Origin: Doryteuthis pealeii
Taxonomy: Eukaryota > Mollusca > Cephalopoda > Myopsida > Loliginidae
DNA: 64,000 bases
Assembly: GCA_023376005.1 (NCBI GenBank)
Contig: CM042151.1
Span: 76,612,985 to 76,676,984 of the forward strand
Reading direction: 5' to 3'
Both the position numbers and the translations under genes were made by a program. Below, piece by piece: positions 10,385 to 21,525 of this stretch. Numbering within the stretch: position 1 is the stretch's first letter; each line of letters begins with the position of its first letter. A model generated the notes under the pieces. It had not been told where the DNA came from. It made no database searches and saw nothing but the letters and a program-made list of their open reading frames with translations.

Positions 10385-10850
10385 AAGCGGTGCCAGCTCA
10401 AAAAGCAACCCACACTACGATTGAGGTCCCTAGCAGAAGCGGTGCCTGCTGAAGAACCACCCTTGCTTAAGGCCTTTTTCGAAAAGTTAATGTAAATATT
10501 TTAACCCTTCCCCTTTTAAAAATATCTTTTTAGCGGTTTGATGGCGTTTATATCGACGAATTACCTTTTTTGGACTATATGACATTTAGGCACCCCTTTT
10601 TGATCTCGATTAAGAAAGGGCATGTTTTTCATTTACACCGTCAATATCTGGTTGCTTTAACAGACGATTTTTAGATTTTTTAAAATTATAAAACTAACCC
10701 CTAACAAACAACCGTATATTGACGGTGTAAATGAAAAGCATGTCCTTTCTTAATCGAGATCAAAAAGGGGTGCCTAAAGGTAATATGCTCCCCGTTTTTT
10801 AGTGCCTGTTGAAAAAACAACCCACACTATGATTGAAGTCCTTAGCCTTT
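10385..10850. repeat. Foldback repeat with ~60-bp arms and flanking direct repeats
   Basis: Arms 10588-10647 and 10716-10775 are inverted copies with two mismatches in 60; both contain TTTTTGATCTCGATTAAGAA or its complement. The loop is 68 bases. Outside the arms, CAACCCACACTACGATTGAG (about 10406) and CAACCCACACTATGATTGAA (about 10818) are direct repeats, so the hairpin may be an insertion into a duplicated sequence. Confidence 0.8.
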
Positions 10851-12060
10851 TGTAGGCGTTTTATTTTTTTTTTTCGGTTTTTAAGATTCAGGGTTAGGGT
10901 TTAAGATTAGGGTTAGGGTGTATGTTATACAATTTCATTGATATAGTTATTCAGACTCTTAAAGTTATAGTAAAAAAGTTTTCTGACATTTTTTTATGCC
11001 ATAAAATAAAAAAATAAAATAGGGGGTAGACCTCGTAAAAAAATATTTCCCCTAATATATTAAAAAAAAAACTATTTCAGATATATTTACATCCAAAGGT
11101 AAATATTTATGGAAATTTTGGTGAAAATCAGACTATTAATTGATTTTTCATAGAATTAAAAAAAAAACTCTTATCGTAACTTGTTTTTAGCTACGTTAAA
11201 TTTAAGTTGATTTAACAGTGCAAAAATGAAAACATTGTTTATCAATCATAATTTTTCCGTAAGTTGAATTTTTTTTAAAAATCATCAGGAGTTTGTTTAA
11301 TGTTTTTTCTTTCGAATGAAAAAAAAGTTTTCAAGAAAATATCAATTTTTGCAAGTTTCATTGTGTTAAATATAGGTGGGGTGTATAAATTTCACAGGGT
11401 AAAATTGTGGTACCTAGTGTTTACGTAAGAAAAAGACCGAGGAAAACATAAAACTAATTATTCAGAATACTTTAGGTACCTCTAAAATATGTCACGTGAT
11501 CAGTTTAGGCCATATTGAAGGAAGAAATTTAAACATTTTTTAACTTCTTTAGATCTCGCATAAAAGAAATAACGAACATAAAGAGTTCTTACAAAGAAAA
11601 GCAGTTAATTGAAAAGATCAAATTATCCAATTAGTGGAAAATTACTTATAAAAATCTTCAGATATAATTATCCAGACTCTTATCTTTATGGAAAAAAGTA
11701 AAAATCGTTTTTTGTATGTTCATTTTTTTTCATATTTCATAAAATAAAATGGGGCGGTGGGTAGACCTCATAAAAAATCCCCTAATATATTTTAGGAAAA
11801 AACTATTTCAGACATATTTTCATCCAAAGGTAAGTAATTATTTTTTTTTTCTTTTATAAATGATAGCCAATTAATTAATTATCGAAATGATTTTTAAAAA
11901 TCTCCAAAAATTTTTTTTTTTTTAGTTTTTATTTTCATTTTTTTTTTTCGATTTTCGGTACTTATTTACTACCCGAGCAGATTCTTTTGTATTTATTTTA
12001 TTTTTTTTATTTTGTTCTTCTATTCATACTTTCGGTCTATCGTCTTTTTATCTATGCAGA
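10851..12060. repeat. Fragments of foldback family W; no gene
   Basis: About 10920-11415 repeats 4800-5312, ending GTGGTACCTA at 11407-11415. About 11436-11850 repeats the opposite end (AGGTACCTCTAAAATATGTC, then GTCACGTGATCAGTTTAGGC). Both parts are AT-rich without coding frames. Confidence 0.6.
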
Positions 12061-12983
12061 AAAAAGTATCAATCACATATAACTCCAACCATATTTTGCG
12101 CCCCCAAAACAAGGGGGGGGGGGTCAAAGTTTAGAGACCTGAAAAAATCAGAAAGTTTTGAAATAAAATAACTGTTATAATTATAAAATTCATTCATTAA
12201 TAACTCAACACTGAAAATTTCATTAAAATTGGATAATTCCCTGATTTTAGGTAAAAAAAATTTCAAACATTGGTGTGGTGCAAAAATTGTATTGAAAAAA
12301 TATGGATTATTCGACAAATTGGGTATATCTACTTAAAATGAAAGTAAAACTTTCTCTAAAAAGACATGTTTATTTTTCTTTAAAATTATCTTCTTTTTTT
12401 TTTAAAGTAGGGAAGTTTGTAAAATGTTTGTCCTTTTACTATTTTCTTTAGCTCAATAATCTCTTTTTATTTTTTCATAAATTAAAAAAAATTCTATTTT
12501 TTCGTGAATATAGCAATTATTCAAGTCCGAAATAAATGAAAAAAAGATCGGAGTTATGTCCCTTGATTTGTCGATCTTAAGAAAACTTTTCTGCAAATCA
12601 ACGACTCTTTTTCATTCAACCAGAAAAGATTAGTTTTATTTAAAATATTACATTTTTCTCCATCTTCTTTAACGTTGTATTGCACCAAAGAAAAGAAATC
12701 AGACGAAAGAAAAAGGAAAGAAGTAAGTATAACGTTCAGGGTATTAAATTTCTTTACAGATATTTTTAAAAAAATTAAAAAAACGTAATTTTCTGGAAAA
12801 TTTTGTTTTCCATTGAAGAAATGAAATATTTTTAAATTCTGACAATACTTTATGAATATAAAAATATTTGGAATCTTTTGAAAACTGGTTCAGTTATTAT
12901 AAAAAAAAATCTAATTCATTTCAACATTTAATTGATATATTATTTTCGCTGTTATCCGTGTTAATCAGTGGGATGACATTAAT
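12061..12983. repeat. Element X fragment, then family Z segment
   Basis: 12061-12330 matches one half of the hAT-like element X, with ATTGGGTATATCTA at its end. 12500-12983 matches family Z copies at 25690-26155 and 36050-36505. Shared landmarks are GTTATGTCCCTTG, TTTAACGTTGTAT and GGAAAGAAGTAAGTATAACG. Z is interrupted at 12984 by the next element. No coding sequence. Confidence 0.65.
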
Positions 12984-13999
12984 TAGGTATACCAAATTTG
13001 CCGTCTGCTAGAAATTTTAAAAACGAATTAAAATTGATTAAATCTATTATTTAAGGTCAAACTTTTGTCTAAATCGATAAATAGTAACATAATGACCATC
13101 ATTTAAAAAAAAATATATTATTACATATGCAGTTTATTTTTAATACATTTCAAACGATTTGTTTTGGTCAATTTCGACGCGATCCGCCATTCTGTCTCCT
13201 TTTCAATGGTTTTAGGCGCTTGTTTACAATTTTAATGTAATATTCGCGATTGGAAAAAAGGAGAATTACGAAAAATCAGGTAATTATCCGATTTTAATGA
13301 AACTTTCAGTATTAATTTAATTTATCAATTAGTGAATTTTATAATGTATCGGTTATTTTATTTCAAAACTTTAATTTTGTATTTTTGCTATGAAAAATTA
13401 ATATATAAAATTCATTTAAAATATGAAAAGCCTGATGTTAAGTTTAAAATGTTATATTTTTCGGTTTTTAAAAATAAATATCTATTTAATGCAAACCTTA
13501 TTTTAGCCAAACAAAGTATACGTTTTGAAGAAAAACTCGATTGAAATTGTGCCCCCCCCCCACAACACATTTTAAGCAGAAAAAATATCGATGTATAAAT
13601 CTCCAAAAAATTAATTATTCATTATTTTTTTACATTTTATTTTTCAATTTTCAGTACTCATAGAAAAGCCACCTTAATTTTTTTTTTTATATATACAACT
13701 TCGGTCTTTTATCTTTTTATTTCTACTGTAATTAGTATCAATCAAGGACCAACTCACCAATATTTTACACTCCCAAAGTAAGGGGGGGTTAAAATAAAGT
13801 GACCTGAAAAAAATCAGAAAGTTTTGAAATAAAATAAATAATGCATTATAAAGATCATTTATTGATAAATAAACACTGAAAATTTTATTAAAATTCCTGA
13901 TTTTTTGTAAATTATTTTCGGCCCCCCCCTAGGAAATAATTTACAACAAATCAGGGATTTTATCAAAAACGTATTTTAGGACCATTTTGGGTATAGCTA
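12984..13999. mobile_element. hAT-like non-autonomous DNA element X, with empty-site support
   Basis: Starts TAGGTATACCAAATTTGCC and ends TTTTGGGTATAGCTA, giving imperfect terminal inverted repeats. It is flanked by ACATTAAT (12976-12983) and ACATAAAC (14000-14007), an imperfect 8-bp duplication. Two related copies of the host sequence (about 26155 and 36505) have uninterrupted GATGACATAAACAAAG. Inner arms around 13280-13370 and 13800-13910 fold back on each other. Eight-base duplications and TA-G ends suggest the hAT superfamily; no transposase is encoded. Confidence 0.78.
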
Positions 14000-14754
14000 A
14001 CATAAACAAAGCCACCCATCGAAATCTTAGCCGATTAAATTTCCGTCAAATCTTTTTAAAACCTTTTTTTTTCATCATGAAAAATAATTTCATCAAATAG
14101 ATTCAAAACAACCTTTGAAAAAAATTTTTAAATTTTTTTTTTAAATTGTAAGAATATTTATTGTAAATTTGAATGATTTTTAAAAACTAAGATTTATTTT
14201 ATTTGTCGAGACCTTTGTATCACATCGGAATTTAATTAACAATATTTCAAACCATTCAAAATATTTATGCATGTAATAATCAATCTTTTGCAACCAACTT
14301 TATATTTTTATCTTTTAAGTAAAAATAACTTCAGATAAGATATTCAAAATGTGTTTAAAAAGTTTAATATGCAGACATCGCAAAGGAAGGTAATATTTTT
14401 TTTTTAATTTTCAAACTATTACCAAAAATCAGGGATTGATTATAAGAAAATTTTCACCAAATTATTCGTTAATGACATAATTTTATAATAAATAGATTTT
14501 GATCAATTCAGAATGTAGGAGTTTTTTCTTTTCTTTTTTTTTTAACCCTTGTTATTTGAAAAACAAAAATTTCCTGTCCCTAATTTTTACATTTCTAGAA
14601 AAAAAAAATCCTGAAGAACACTAGGGATGTCCAATCTGACGTGTCAAATTTACTCTTCCCACTATCTTCAACACTGTGAAACTTCATGAAGGTTAATATC
14701 ATCTTAAAAATTTTTGGACCATTCAAAATAAGAAGCATTGAAAAAAAAAATTCT
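14000..14754. repeat. Rest of family Z and a repeat shared with 26640-27130
   Basis: 14000-14115 continues family Z (CACCCATCGAAATCTTAGCC). 14120-14560 matches 26645-27090 (TTTGTCGAGACCTTTGTATC, then ATTTATGCATGTAATAATCA). No frame looks coding. Confidence 0.6.
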
Positions 14755-15375
14755 GATAATTCTTTAAAAAAATTTTCAGCTTACGGAAATAATGAAAATT
14801 ATGACAAAAATAATGTTTACATTTTTTGCACCATTAAATCAATTGAAATTTAACATAGAACAAAAACAATTATTGTAGCATAATTGAAAGGCAGAACCCA
14901 CAGTCTGCTGCCTTTGATGAGCTAACTATGGTTAGTCGTTCAAAGAGACAGCGAGTGGTGTGCTGCGTGTGTATGCAGAACAGCGGACACATACGTTAAA
15001 ATTAGCAACCGTCCCTGGTTGGATAAATTCAACTGGAATTACCAACTTCCAGTAACTCCTTAATTGCTTCCAACTCTGACTCCACAGCGCTGATATGATA
15101 GCCTTGTTGGCGGAGATTTCCAAAAGTAGCAAGGAGACGATCGTGGCTAGTAAAGTTGGAAAAACTGGAAAGTGCAACAGATGCAACGTGTAAGTAGGAT
15201 GCACAGCAAAGAGTCTGCACGTGCCTCACCCCCACCCCGGGGGGAGGTTTAAAGATAGAATTTGTAAAAAAAAAAGCCTCTAGTCATAACTTGTTATTGG
15301 CTACTTTGAATTTCAATTGAGTTAATGGTCTGAAAATGTAAACATTGTTTTCATTCATAATTTTTAAAAATTTTA
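14755..15375. repeat. Inverted arms flanking a GC-rich insert
   Basis: 14755-14875 and 15275-15375 are inverted copies related to family W (TGTTTACATTTTTTGCACCA against AATGTAAACATTGTTTTC). Between them, 14885-15250 is GC-richer. On the minus strand it encodes NLRQQGYHISAVESELEAIK within a 68-codon frame, which looks protein-like. I do not recognise the family; a transposon-derived fragment is possible. Confidence 0.45.
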
Positions 15376-16690
15376 ATGTTTCTTAAAAGACACTCTCTGA
15401 AGAGCCATATTAAACTACACCAGAAACAAGAAATTGAATGTTCTCTTAATGAAATCCATCAAAAACTTGAATAAACAATTTCATTTATTTTAATAAAATT
15501 CTTTTGCCTTAAATGTATCACAATTAAAAACTGTCCCCTTTTCATTTAATTGATCTGTTCTCATACCCAGAATATAACAGTATTGGCATCCAACAAACAT
15601 TTTAATAAACAATCAAATTTATTTTAATAAAATTCTTTTGCCTTGAATTATTTTTTCTGCTTTGAATAATTTGTATTGGTTATAACATGTGAATTATTCA
15701 ATGGAATCGTCTTTATCATTGTTATGATTAATTTCAATGTGATTTACTTTAAAGCCATTTAAAATCAAAATATTATTAATTCCTACATATCATTTTTGTT
15801 TCTACATGAAAAAAGTAATTTTTCAGATGTTTCGGTAAGTTTAAGATGATAAAATATTTGCCACAAGTACACTTGTTTTGTTTGCTAAATGTTAGAGTGG
15901 AAAACATTTTCTCATATTTATATGAATTGAGTGTCCTTTTAATTCTAATAAATCTTTGTCAAAATTAGAAAAAAATACTGCATTTATATTATATTCCATT
16001 AGATTTACTTCATTATTTGTAGAATTATTGAATAAGAAGAAAAAATACTGTATTGATATTAAATGAATTATTGAATGACAATTCTCTTTATGAACCTGTT
16101 ATGCAGTTAATTAAAATATGAACCGATTGTAATATTATAAAAATAAAAACGTTATTGAATTTCAGGCTTTTTTGGTTTTTAAAATAATACTTTATTTCTT
16201 ATTCATTCACAGATATAAACTGCATTGGGAAGAATAGTTTTGAAATGTAAATAGACATTCAAACACCTATCAAAGAACAACTATATTCTTCTGATGTGTG
16301 TGGATGTACATATTGAGAACTTAGAGGACAATTCTTTTCCTTGAAATCTATTACTTGAGTGTTTTCTCTATATCAATATTTCAAAGAACAAGTACAAAAA
16401 GAGACTGTAGTGAAACCCAACTTTTCTCCAATAATAAATGTTCCCAATTTGTAGACCAGCATTATCACATGGTCTGGAAATATAAAAAGACACATTCAAA
16501 CACTTGCTAATGGAAAAAAATTCTTGCTAATGTGTAAATCTACATATTAACAGAGTTTGGAATTCAGTATATGAATATTTTTCTTTAAATTCACATTTCA
16601 AAGAAAGTGGGAAAATAGACTCTTGTAAAACCCAACTTTTTACCACTGTGTAGATCAGCATTTTCCCAGAGATCAGAACTGAAAATAGAT
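15376..16690 (+). repeat. 5' flank of zinc-finger locus A (shared by loci A-D)
   Basis: This ~1.3-kb segment is paralogous to 28041-29585, 38950-40293 and, inverted, 56949-58430. Landmarks are AACATTTTAATAAACAATCA, CACAGATATAAACTGCATTG and GGAAGAATAGTTTTGAAATG. From about 16250 it contains decayed finger-like units (GATGTGTGTGGATGTACATA resembles the finger coding strand GTCTGTGGATCTGCATT). Promoter and 5' UTR may lie here, but no TATA box or splice site can be assigned with confidence. Confidence 0.65.
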
Positions 16691-17464
16691 ATGGAAACCC
16701 GATCGAAAACAGAAGTATTTTCTTGTAAAATTTGTGGATCTATATTTCCAGTGAGTTCAAGTTTGAAAATACACATGCAAACACACACTGGAGAAAAGCC
16801 ATTTTCTTGTGAAATCTGTGGATATGCATTTTCTAGGAGTTCCCATTTAAAACGTCACATGCAAACACACACTGGAGAGAAGCCATTTTCTTGTGAAGTC
16901 TGCAGATCAGCATTTTCACAGAGTGGCAGTCTGAAATCACACATGCAAACACACACTGGTGAGAAACCATTTTCTTGTGAAATCTGTGGATCTGCATATT
17001 CATCATCTTACATTTTAAGAAGACACATGCGAACACACACTGGTGAGAAACTATTTTCTTGTGAAGTCTGTGGATCTGCATTTTCTTATAGTTCCCACTT
17101 AAAAGATCACATACGCAAACACACACTGGAGAAAAAACATTTTCTTGTGAAGTCTGTGGATCTTCATTTTCTACTAGTTCCCACTTAAAATATCACATGC
17201 AAACACACACTGGAGAGAGACCATTTTCTTGTAAAATCTGCGGATCAGCATTTTTACAGAGTTGCAGTTTAAAAACACACATGCAAACACACACTGGTGA
17301 AAAACTATTTTCTTGTGAAGTTTGTGGATCAGCATTTTCTAGGAGTTACTACTTCAAACATCACATGCAAACACACACTGGAGAGAAACCATTTTCTTGT
17401 AAAGTCTGCGGATCAGCATTTTTACAGAGTTGCAGTTTGAAAACACACATGCAAACACACACTG
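16691..17464 (+). pseudogene. C2H2 zinc-finger gene, locus A, first part
   Basis: Starts METRSKTEVFSCKICG, as at loci B-D. It encodes nine tandem fingers with the CX2C...HX3H pattern and TGEKP linkers; the first has the locus-typical FPVSSSLK core. After five fingers a 2-base insertion near 17115 shifts the frame (HIRKHTLEKKHF, stop at 17186-17188). One finger follows in the shifted frame, then three more from 17197. The array is cut at 17464 by a LINE 3' fragment. Such proteins usually bind DNA through finger residues -1, 2, 3 and 6, which vary here while the scaffold is nearly constant. No KRAB, BTB or SCAN domain is seen. An upstream in-frame TAG (about 16615) supports this ATG. Confidence 0.85.
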
Positions 17465-17847
17465 CTGGGATAAACGAAAAAAAACTGCTCTTATTATTGA
17501 TGTAGCTGTCCCAAATGACTATGGCTTAGGCGGAACGAGAAAAGATAACAAAATACCAGGACCTCAAGAATGACCTAAAAACAACTTGGTCATTGAAAGA
17601 AATTGACATCATACCCGTTGTGGTTGGGGCAACTGGACTGGTGAAACAAAACCTAAAAAAATACCTAGAATCAATACCAGGGAAGCCAAGCTGCTGTGAA
17701 GTGCAAATAGCAGCCATCAAAGGAACATGCTCCATCCTAAAAAGATCATTAGGATACAAGTACTATTTGTAAAGGAATCAAGTGTTAGCCCCAGGACAGG
17801 GGCCCCTTGACTTCTAAAAAAACTAATAAGAAAATGAAACAAAAAAA
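17465..17847 (+). mobile_element. 5'-truncated R4/Dong-like LINE 3' end inserted in the TGEKP linker
   Basis: Begins CTGGGATAAACG, matching the endonuclease-domain coding region of the full LINE (…IWDKRKKTALIID…), and runs through its stop codon and 3' UTR (GTTAGCCCCAGGACAGGGGC, then AATGAAACAAAAAAA). Upstream finger coding stops at CACACTG and resumes exactly at GTGAAAAAC, so the insertion lies inside the linker. It is in the same sense as the zinc-finger gene. A one-base frame change (GGCTTAGGCGGAACG) breaks its reading frame. Confidence 0.9.
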
Positions 17848-18183
17848 GTGAAAAACTATTTTCTTGTGAAGTTTGTGGATCAGCATTTTCTAGGAGTTAC
17901 TACTTCAAACATCACATGCAAACACACACTGGAGAGAAGCCATTTTCTTGTGAAGTCTGTGGATCAGCATTTTCACAGAGTTCTGATGTGAAAATACATA
18001 TGCGAACACACACTGGTGAAAAACCATTTTCTTGTGAAGTTTGTGGATTGGCATTTTCTAGAATTACCCACTTAAAATATCATATGCAAACACACACTGG
18101 AGAGAAGCCATTTTCTTGTGAAGTCTGTGGATCAGCATTTTCACGGAGTTTCAGTTTGAAAAGACACATGCGAACACACACTG
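17848..18183 (+). pseudogene. C2H2 zinc-finger gene, locus A, second part
   Basis: Resumes with [14 protein letters not shown] and encodes four more fingers in TGEKP-linked order before a second LINE fragment cuts it at the same linker position (CACACTG at 18183). Its first 91 bases (17848-17938) are identical to 17297-17387 upstream of the LINE. The identity does not continue to the junction, so it is better explained by finger duplication or gene conversion than by a fresh target duplication. Confidence 0.85.
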
Positions 18184-18342
18184 ATGAAAAAAAAATTTAT
18201 AGGAAAATTGAAAAAGACAGAGAGCAGATATCAAAGGATCCCGCTCTTCCCTAAAATGATCCTTAGTATACAAATACTGTTTTAAAGAAATCAAGTGTTA
18301 CCCCCAGGCTGGGGCCCCTTGGCTTCTAAAAATTGCTAAAAT
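18184..18342 (+). mobile_element. Second LINE 3' fragment in locus A
   Basis: Contains AGCAGATATCAAAGGATC, related to the LINE C-terminal AIKGTCSILK codons, and the 3' UTR signature ACCCCCAGGCTGGGGCCCCT. Its 3' subtype (TTCTAAAAATTGC) differs from the 17465 copy and matches 41733-41796. The 5' junction is CACACTG; the 3' junction has lost part of the next finger. Confidence 0.8.
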
Positions 18343-18400
18343 GAGAACTGCATTTTCACAGAGCTCAATTTTGAAAAGACATTTATTTACACTACCTTGA
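18343..18400 (+). pseudogene. Terminal zinc-finger remnant of locus A
   Basis: ACTGCATTTTCACAGAGC followed by TTTTGAAAAGACATTTATTT encodes the second half of a finger and then decays. It marks the far end of the original array. Confidence 0.7.
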
Positions 18401-18488
18401 CTCTCCACCATTACATTACTATAATCTTTGATTATTTCATTTCCAGGGAAGGTCTATGAATGACAAATTATTTCTCAATAGGATTTTC

Positions 18489-18655
18489 TGCCGACTAAGC
18501 TAAACTGGCCCTAATATCAGGACCCCACTTGACCACACAGATCCCTGTGCTACTCCTACGGTGAGTTGGCGAGGTCCGGTATCGCACCCGGAACCTTGAG
18601 GTTCCCAGTCAGACGCTCTGCCTACTGATCTAAACCGGCCGTTATACAGGATGAT
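18489..18655 (-). repeat. SINE-1, minus-strand copy
   Basis: On the minus strand the head has TTTAGATCAGTAGGCAGAG and GGTGCGATACC (degenerate B box), then body sequence with CACAGGGATCTGTG. It differs from the 6897 copy over the body and is partial. Confidence 0.75.
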
Positions 18656-19667
18656 AACATTTAATTGTATTAACATAAAAGGATAAAACATGTTTCAGTC
18701 CTAAACCACAAAAAAGGGCAAAATGCTGTTCTAAAGAATACAATGAAGTGTAAGAAGATAAAGAAATACACTTACTGATTTTCCTTTGATTTTGATGCTC
18801 TGCTGACAAAGCAGACACACATTTACTTAATCATTTGGGGAAGGAAAGAGATTCATGTTTGCTTTATTCCAAGTCATGTTGGTAAAAGAAAAAAGGGCTA
18901 AAGGCTTGCATTGTCAAAAGACCAATGAATACAATTGTGACCCAACACAACCAACAGGTTTCTTCTTTTTCTTTCTCTCTCTTATTTCACAATTTTGTTG
19001 AGACCCAAACCAACCCTTACAAAGCACTGGTTCTAGCTTGAAAATAATGATAAGATGCAATGTGCTTGTTCTATACTTAATTGGATGACCACTTATACAA
19101 AAGCAGGTACGGTAAGCAATCCTGGTTCTTTGTGTATCAAAATGACTTGATTCTACATTTAATGAATCGTAAAGGGTTTATATACCATCAAACTAAACAA
19201 CAACAACCTATACGGAGCATTTTTATTGAATACCTATGCTTAGCTCTCTCCCTCTCTTAATACTAGAAATCTTTCTCACACACTCTCTCTCTTCTTACAA
19301 CCTGTTGGAGGAGTAGCATCTCTGTAATCCTATGGCCCCTTAGCACCCTGGGAACTTACCAACCACTTGAAAGTTTACAGCGCTCCCCCTACCCATGCCA
19401 AGTCACTACTCTAATTTCGGTGATAACATAGATATGTTTTTAATAATTATATATGTCTAATTTTTGTCAGGGGAGGTAATGAAATGATTTTGAATTTTAT
19501 CTTCTAGGTAGGCACCTCAATATGAAACTACCAGCCGATGTAAGAGCTGGCGTCCGGCTTAAAAACAACAAAATGGTTACACAGAAAAATAACAAAAATA
19601 CTGTTGTAATCCTAAATAACAAATTTATTAGCAATAAAACGATAGTATTATTCTTGCAAGAATTTTC
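18656..19667. other. No gene seen
   Basis: Mixed-composition sequence with short frames only and CTCT-rich patches near 18970 and 19240-19300. It is among the few stretches without an evident second copy in the window, so it may be older single-copy DNA. Confidence 0.4.
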
Positions 19668-19955
19668 GGTAAACCTTAACTTGTACCTCGTAAATTCCTA
19701 CCATAAAATAAATTGAACCCTCATTTTATGTCCGTGGTTTTGCAATAAATGTTTTATTTTTCTTGCACCTGTTATTTTACAAAATAATTTTATAAAATAA
19801 ATAAATAAAAATAAAATAAATAAAGAAAATATATTTAGTATTGTAAAATAACGGGTGCAAGAAAAATAAAACATTTATTGCAAAACCACAGACATAAAAT
19901 GAGGGTTAAGTTTATTTTATGGTAGGAATTTACGAGGAACAAATTAAGGATTATC
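19668..19955. repeat. Palindromic element P, complete copy
   Basis: Arms of about 125 bases: CTCGTAAATTCCTACCATAA on the left and TTTATGGTAGGAATTTACGA on the right, meeting around an A/T spacer near 19800-19825. A second complete copy is at 61470-61722 and a half copy at 1830-2040. A non-coding foldback MITE. Confidence 0.82.
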
Positions 19956-20120
19956 GAATTTTCCTCCTTACGGGAGTCTGAGAACTCCTATGTAACTGAC
20001 AGAAATACAATTTTAAAAGAATACAAAGAAATTTGAAAGCAAATGGAAATGATTAAAAAAAAACACTTATTCTTTTTGTCTTCTTTGACCTGCCAGCTTC
20101 AACTTGGTTGAAAAAACCGC

Positions 20121-20704
20121 ACTGTCGGCTGGGGCGTTAGAATGCACCTCTGCAGAGGGGTAAGACTCCCCCAATGGGGCCACCTGTTGGCCGTGGGTGG
20201 CGACCGTGATGCTTAAGGATAGAGCCCAGGTGGATGAGCAGTTCATGAGATGCGATACTCCACTTTGGCCCTATCTTGGTCTAGACGGGCGGTTGGAGAG
20301 GCCCCCTCCGATCAATCGGTTGGTTACGTCAAGCCCTAGTACCTATATGATTTTCCCAACCCTATTGCCCTTATGGCAAGCCCAACCCCTTTTTATCATA
20401 TGGGTGCTAGAAGGCGGTGGCTGCGGGTCTACATGTCCTGGGAATGACGTTAAACTCTATCTGATGGTGAGGTTCCAGTTTTGGAGGTTTGGGGAATGTG
20501 GAACACCCCTTCATCACCATTGCTCCCTGGTCCACTTTGACCCGGGGTGGTAGTACCTGTTAGGGTCTCATCTATGGGTTAAATAGAAAAATATATTTAT
20601 AAAAAAATTGTATTAACCATTAAGAATTGATTTATTTCAAAACTTTATCGGCATTAAATGACCCACTGAGGTTGATATGCCGTAAAATAAAACAAACCAA
20701 ACCT
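20121..20704 (+). repeat. R600 dispersed repeat, fullest copy
   Basis: A 0.58-kb, GC-richer unit starting ACTGTCGGCTGGGGCG and ending GATATGCCGTAAAATAAAAC in an A-rich tail. Internal landmarks are CCTCTGCAGAGGGGTAAGAC, GTGATGCTTAAGGATAGAGC and CCTGGGAATGACGTTAAACT. Copies are at 31638-32112, 43344-43497 plus 44599-44990, 46381-46925, and fragments at 1-62 and 46000-46098. It has no long conserved frame. An A-rich end suggests a retroposed, LINE-mobilised element, but I cannot assign it to a known SINE. Confidence 0.75.
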
Positions 20705-21105
20705 TGGTTGAAAAAAATATGTTGCCTCGTGTAGGCTTATGAAATATACAATCCTTTGTGGTTATGAAATGTTTCAAATCTTTCGGACAGGAGTCGGAAA
20801 ACTTTTGAGAGAAATACATTCACATGGCTTTTGTTTCTCGCTCAGTAAAGGGGAAATAACTTCTAGTTCTCCCTAAATGTCATTAACTTGCTGTTTTAAT
20901 TAGGTCTAATGACTTAAGACTAGTAGCTTATTAAGCCCATGGACCTAAGAAAATAATTTTGCTTCTTTTTGTACAGGAACAAATACTTGAAACAGTCACT
21001 CATGTTTGTGATAATATATAGCCTTCAAGTTTTTTTCAAAATTTTAAATAGACCTTGTAGTGTAATGGCTAACCTGCAGGACTGTTTGAATTCCAGTATT
21101 ATATT
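20705..21105. other. No gene seen
   Basis: AT-rich. A tRNA-like TAGTGTAATGGCTAACCTGC at about 21058 could be the head of a SINE interrupted by the following AT tract. Confidence 0.35.
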
Positions 21106-21525
21106 CTATTCTATTTTTATATTATTTATATTATATTATATTATATTATATATTACATTATATATTATATTATATAATTTTATATAATATATTATATTAT
21201 AGATTATGTCATATTATATATTATATATATATTATATATTATATTATATATTATATATTATTATATTATTATATATTATATTATATATTATATATATATT
21301 ATTTATATTATTATTATATATTATTATATATTATATATTATATTTATTATATATTATTATATATTATATATTATATATTATATTATATATTATATTATAT
21401 ATTATGTTATATTATATATATTATATTATATATTCTATTATATTACATTATATATATGTTATATTATATATATATTATATATTCTATTCTATTATATATT
21501 ATATATTATGTTATATTATATTATA
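21106..21525. repeat. TATTATA-type AT minisatellite, ~420 bp
   Basis: Almost only A and T, built from variable TATATTATA units with occasional C or G. Long frames through it (rich in Ile, Leu, Tyr) are artefacts of the composition. Confidence 0.9.

Noticed and set aside
17848..17938. Target-site duplication of the locus A LINE
   Set aside because: The copy at 17297-17387 does not abut the left junction, and the intervening finger differs at about ten positions from its counterpart.
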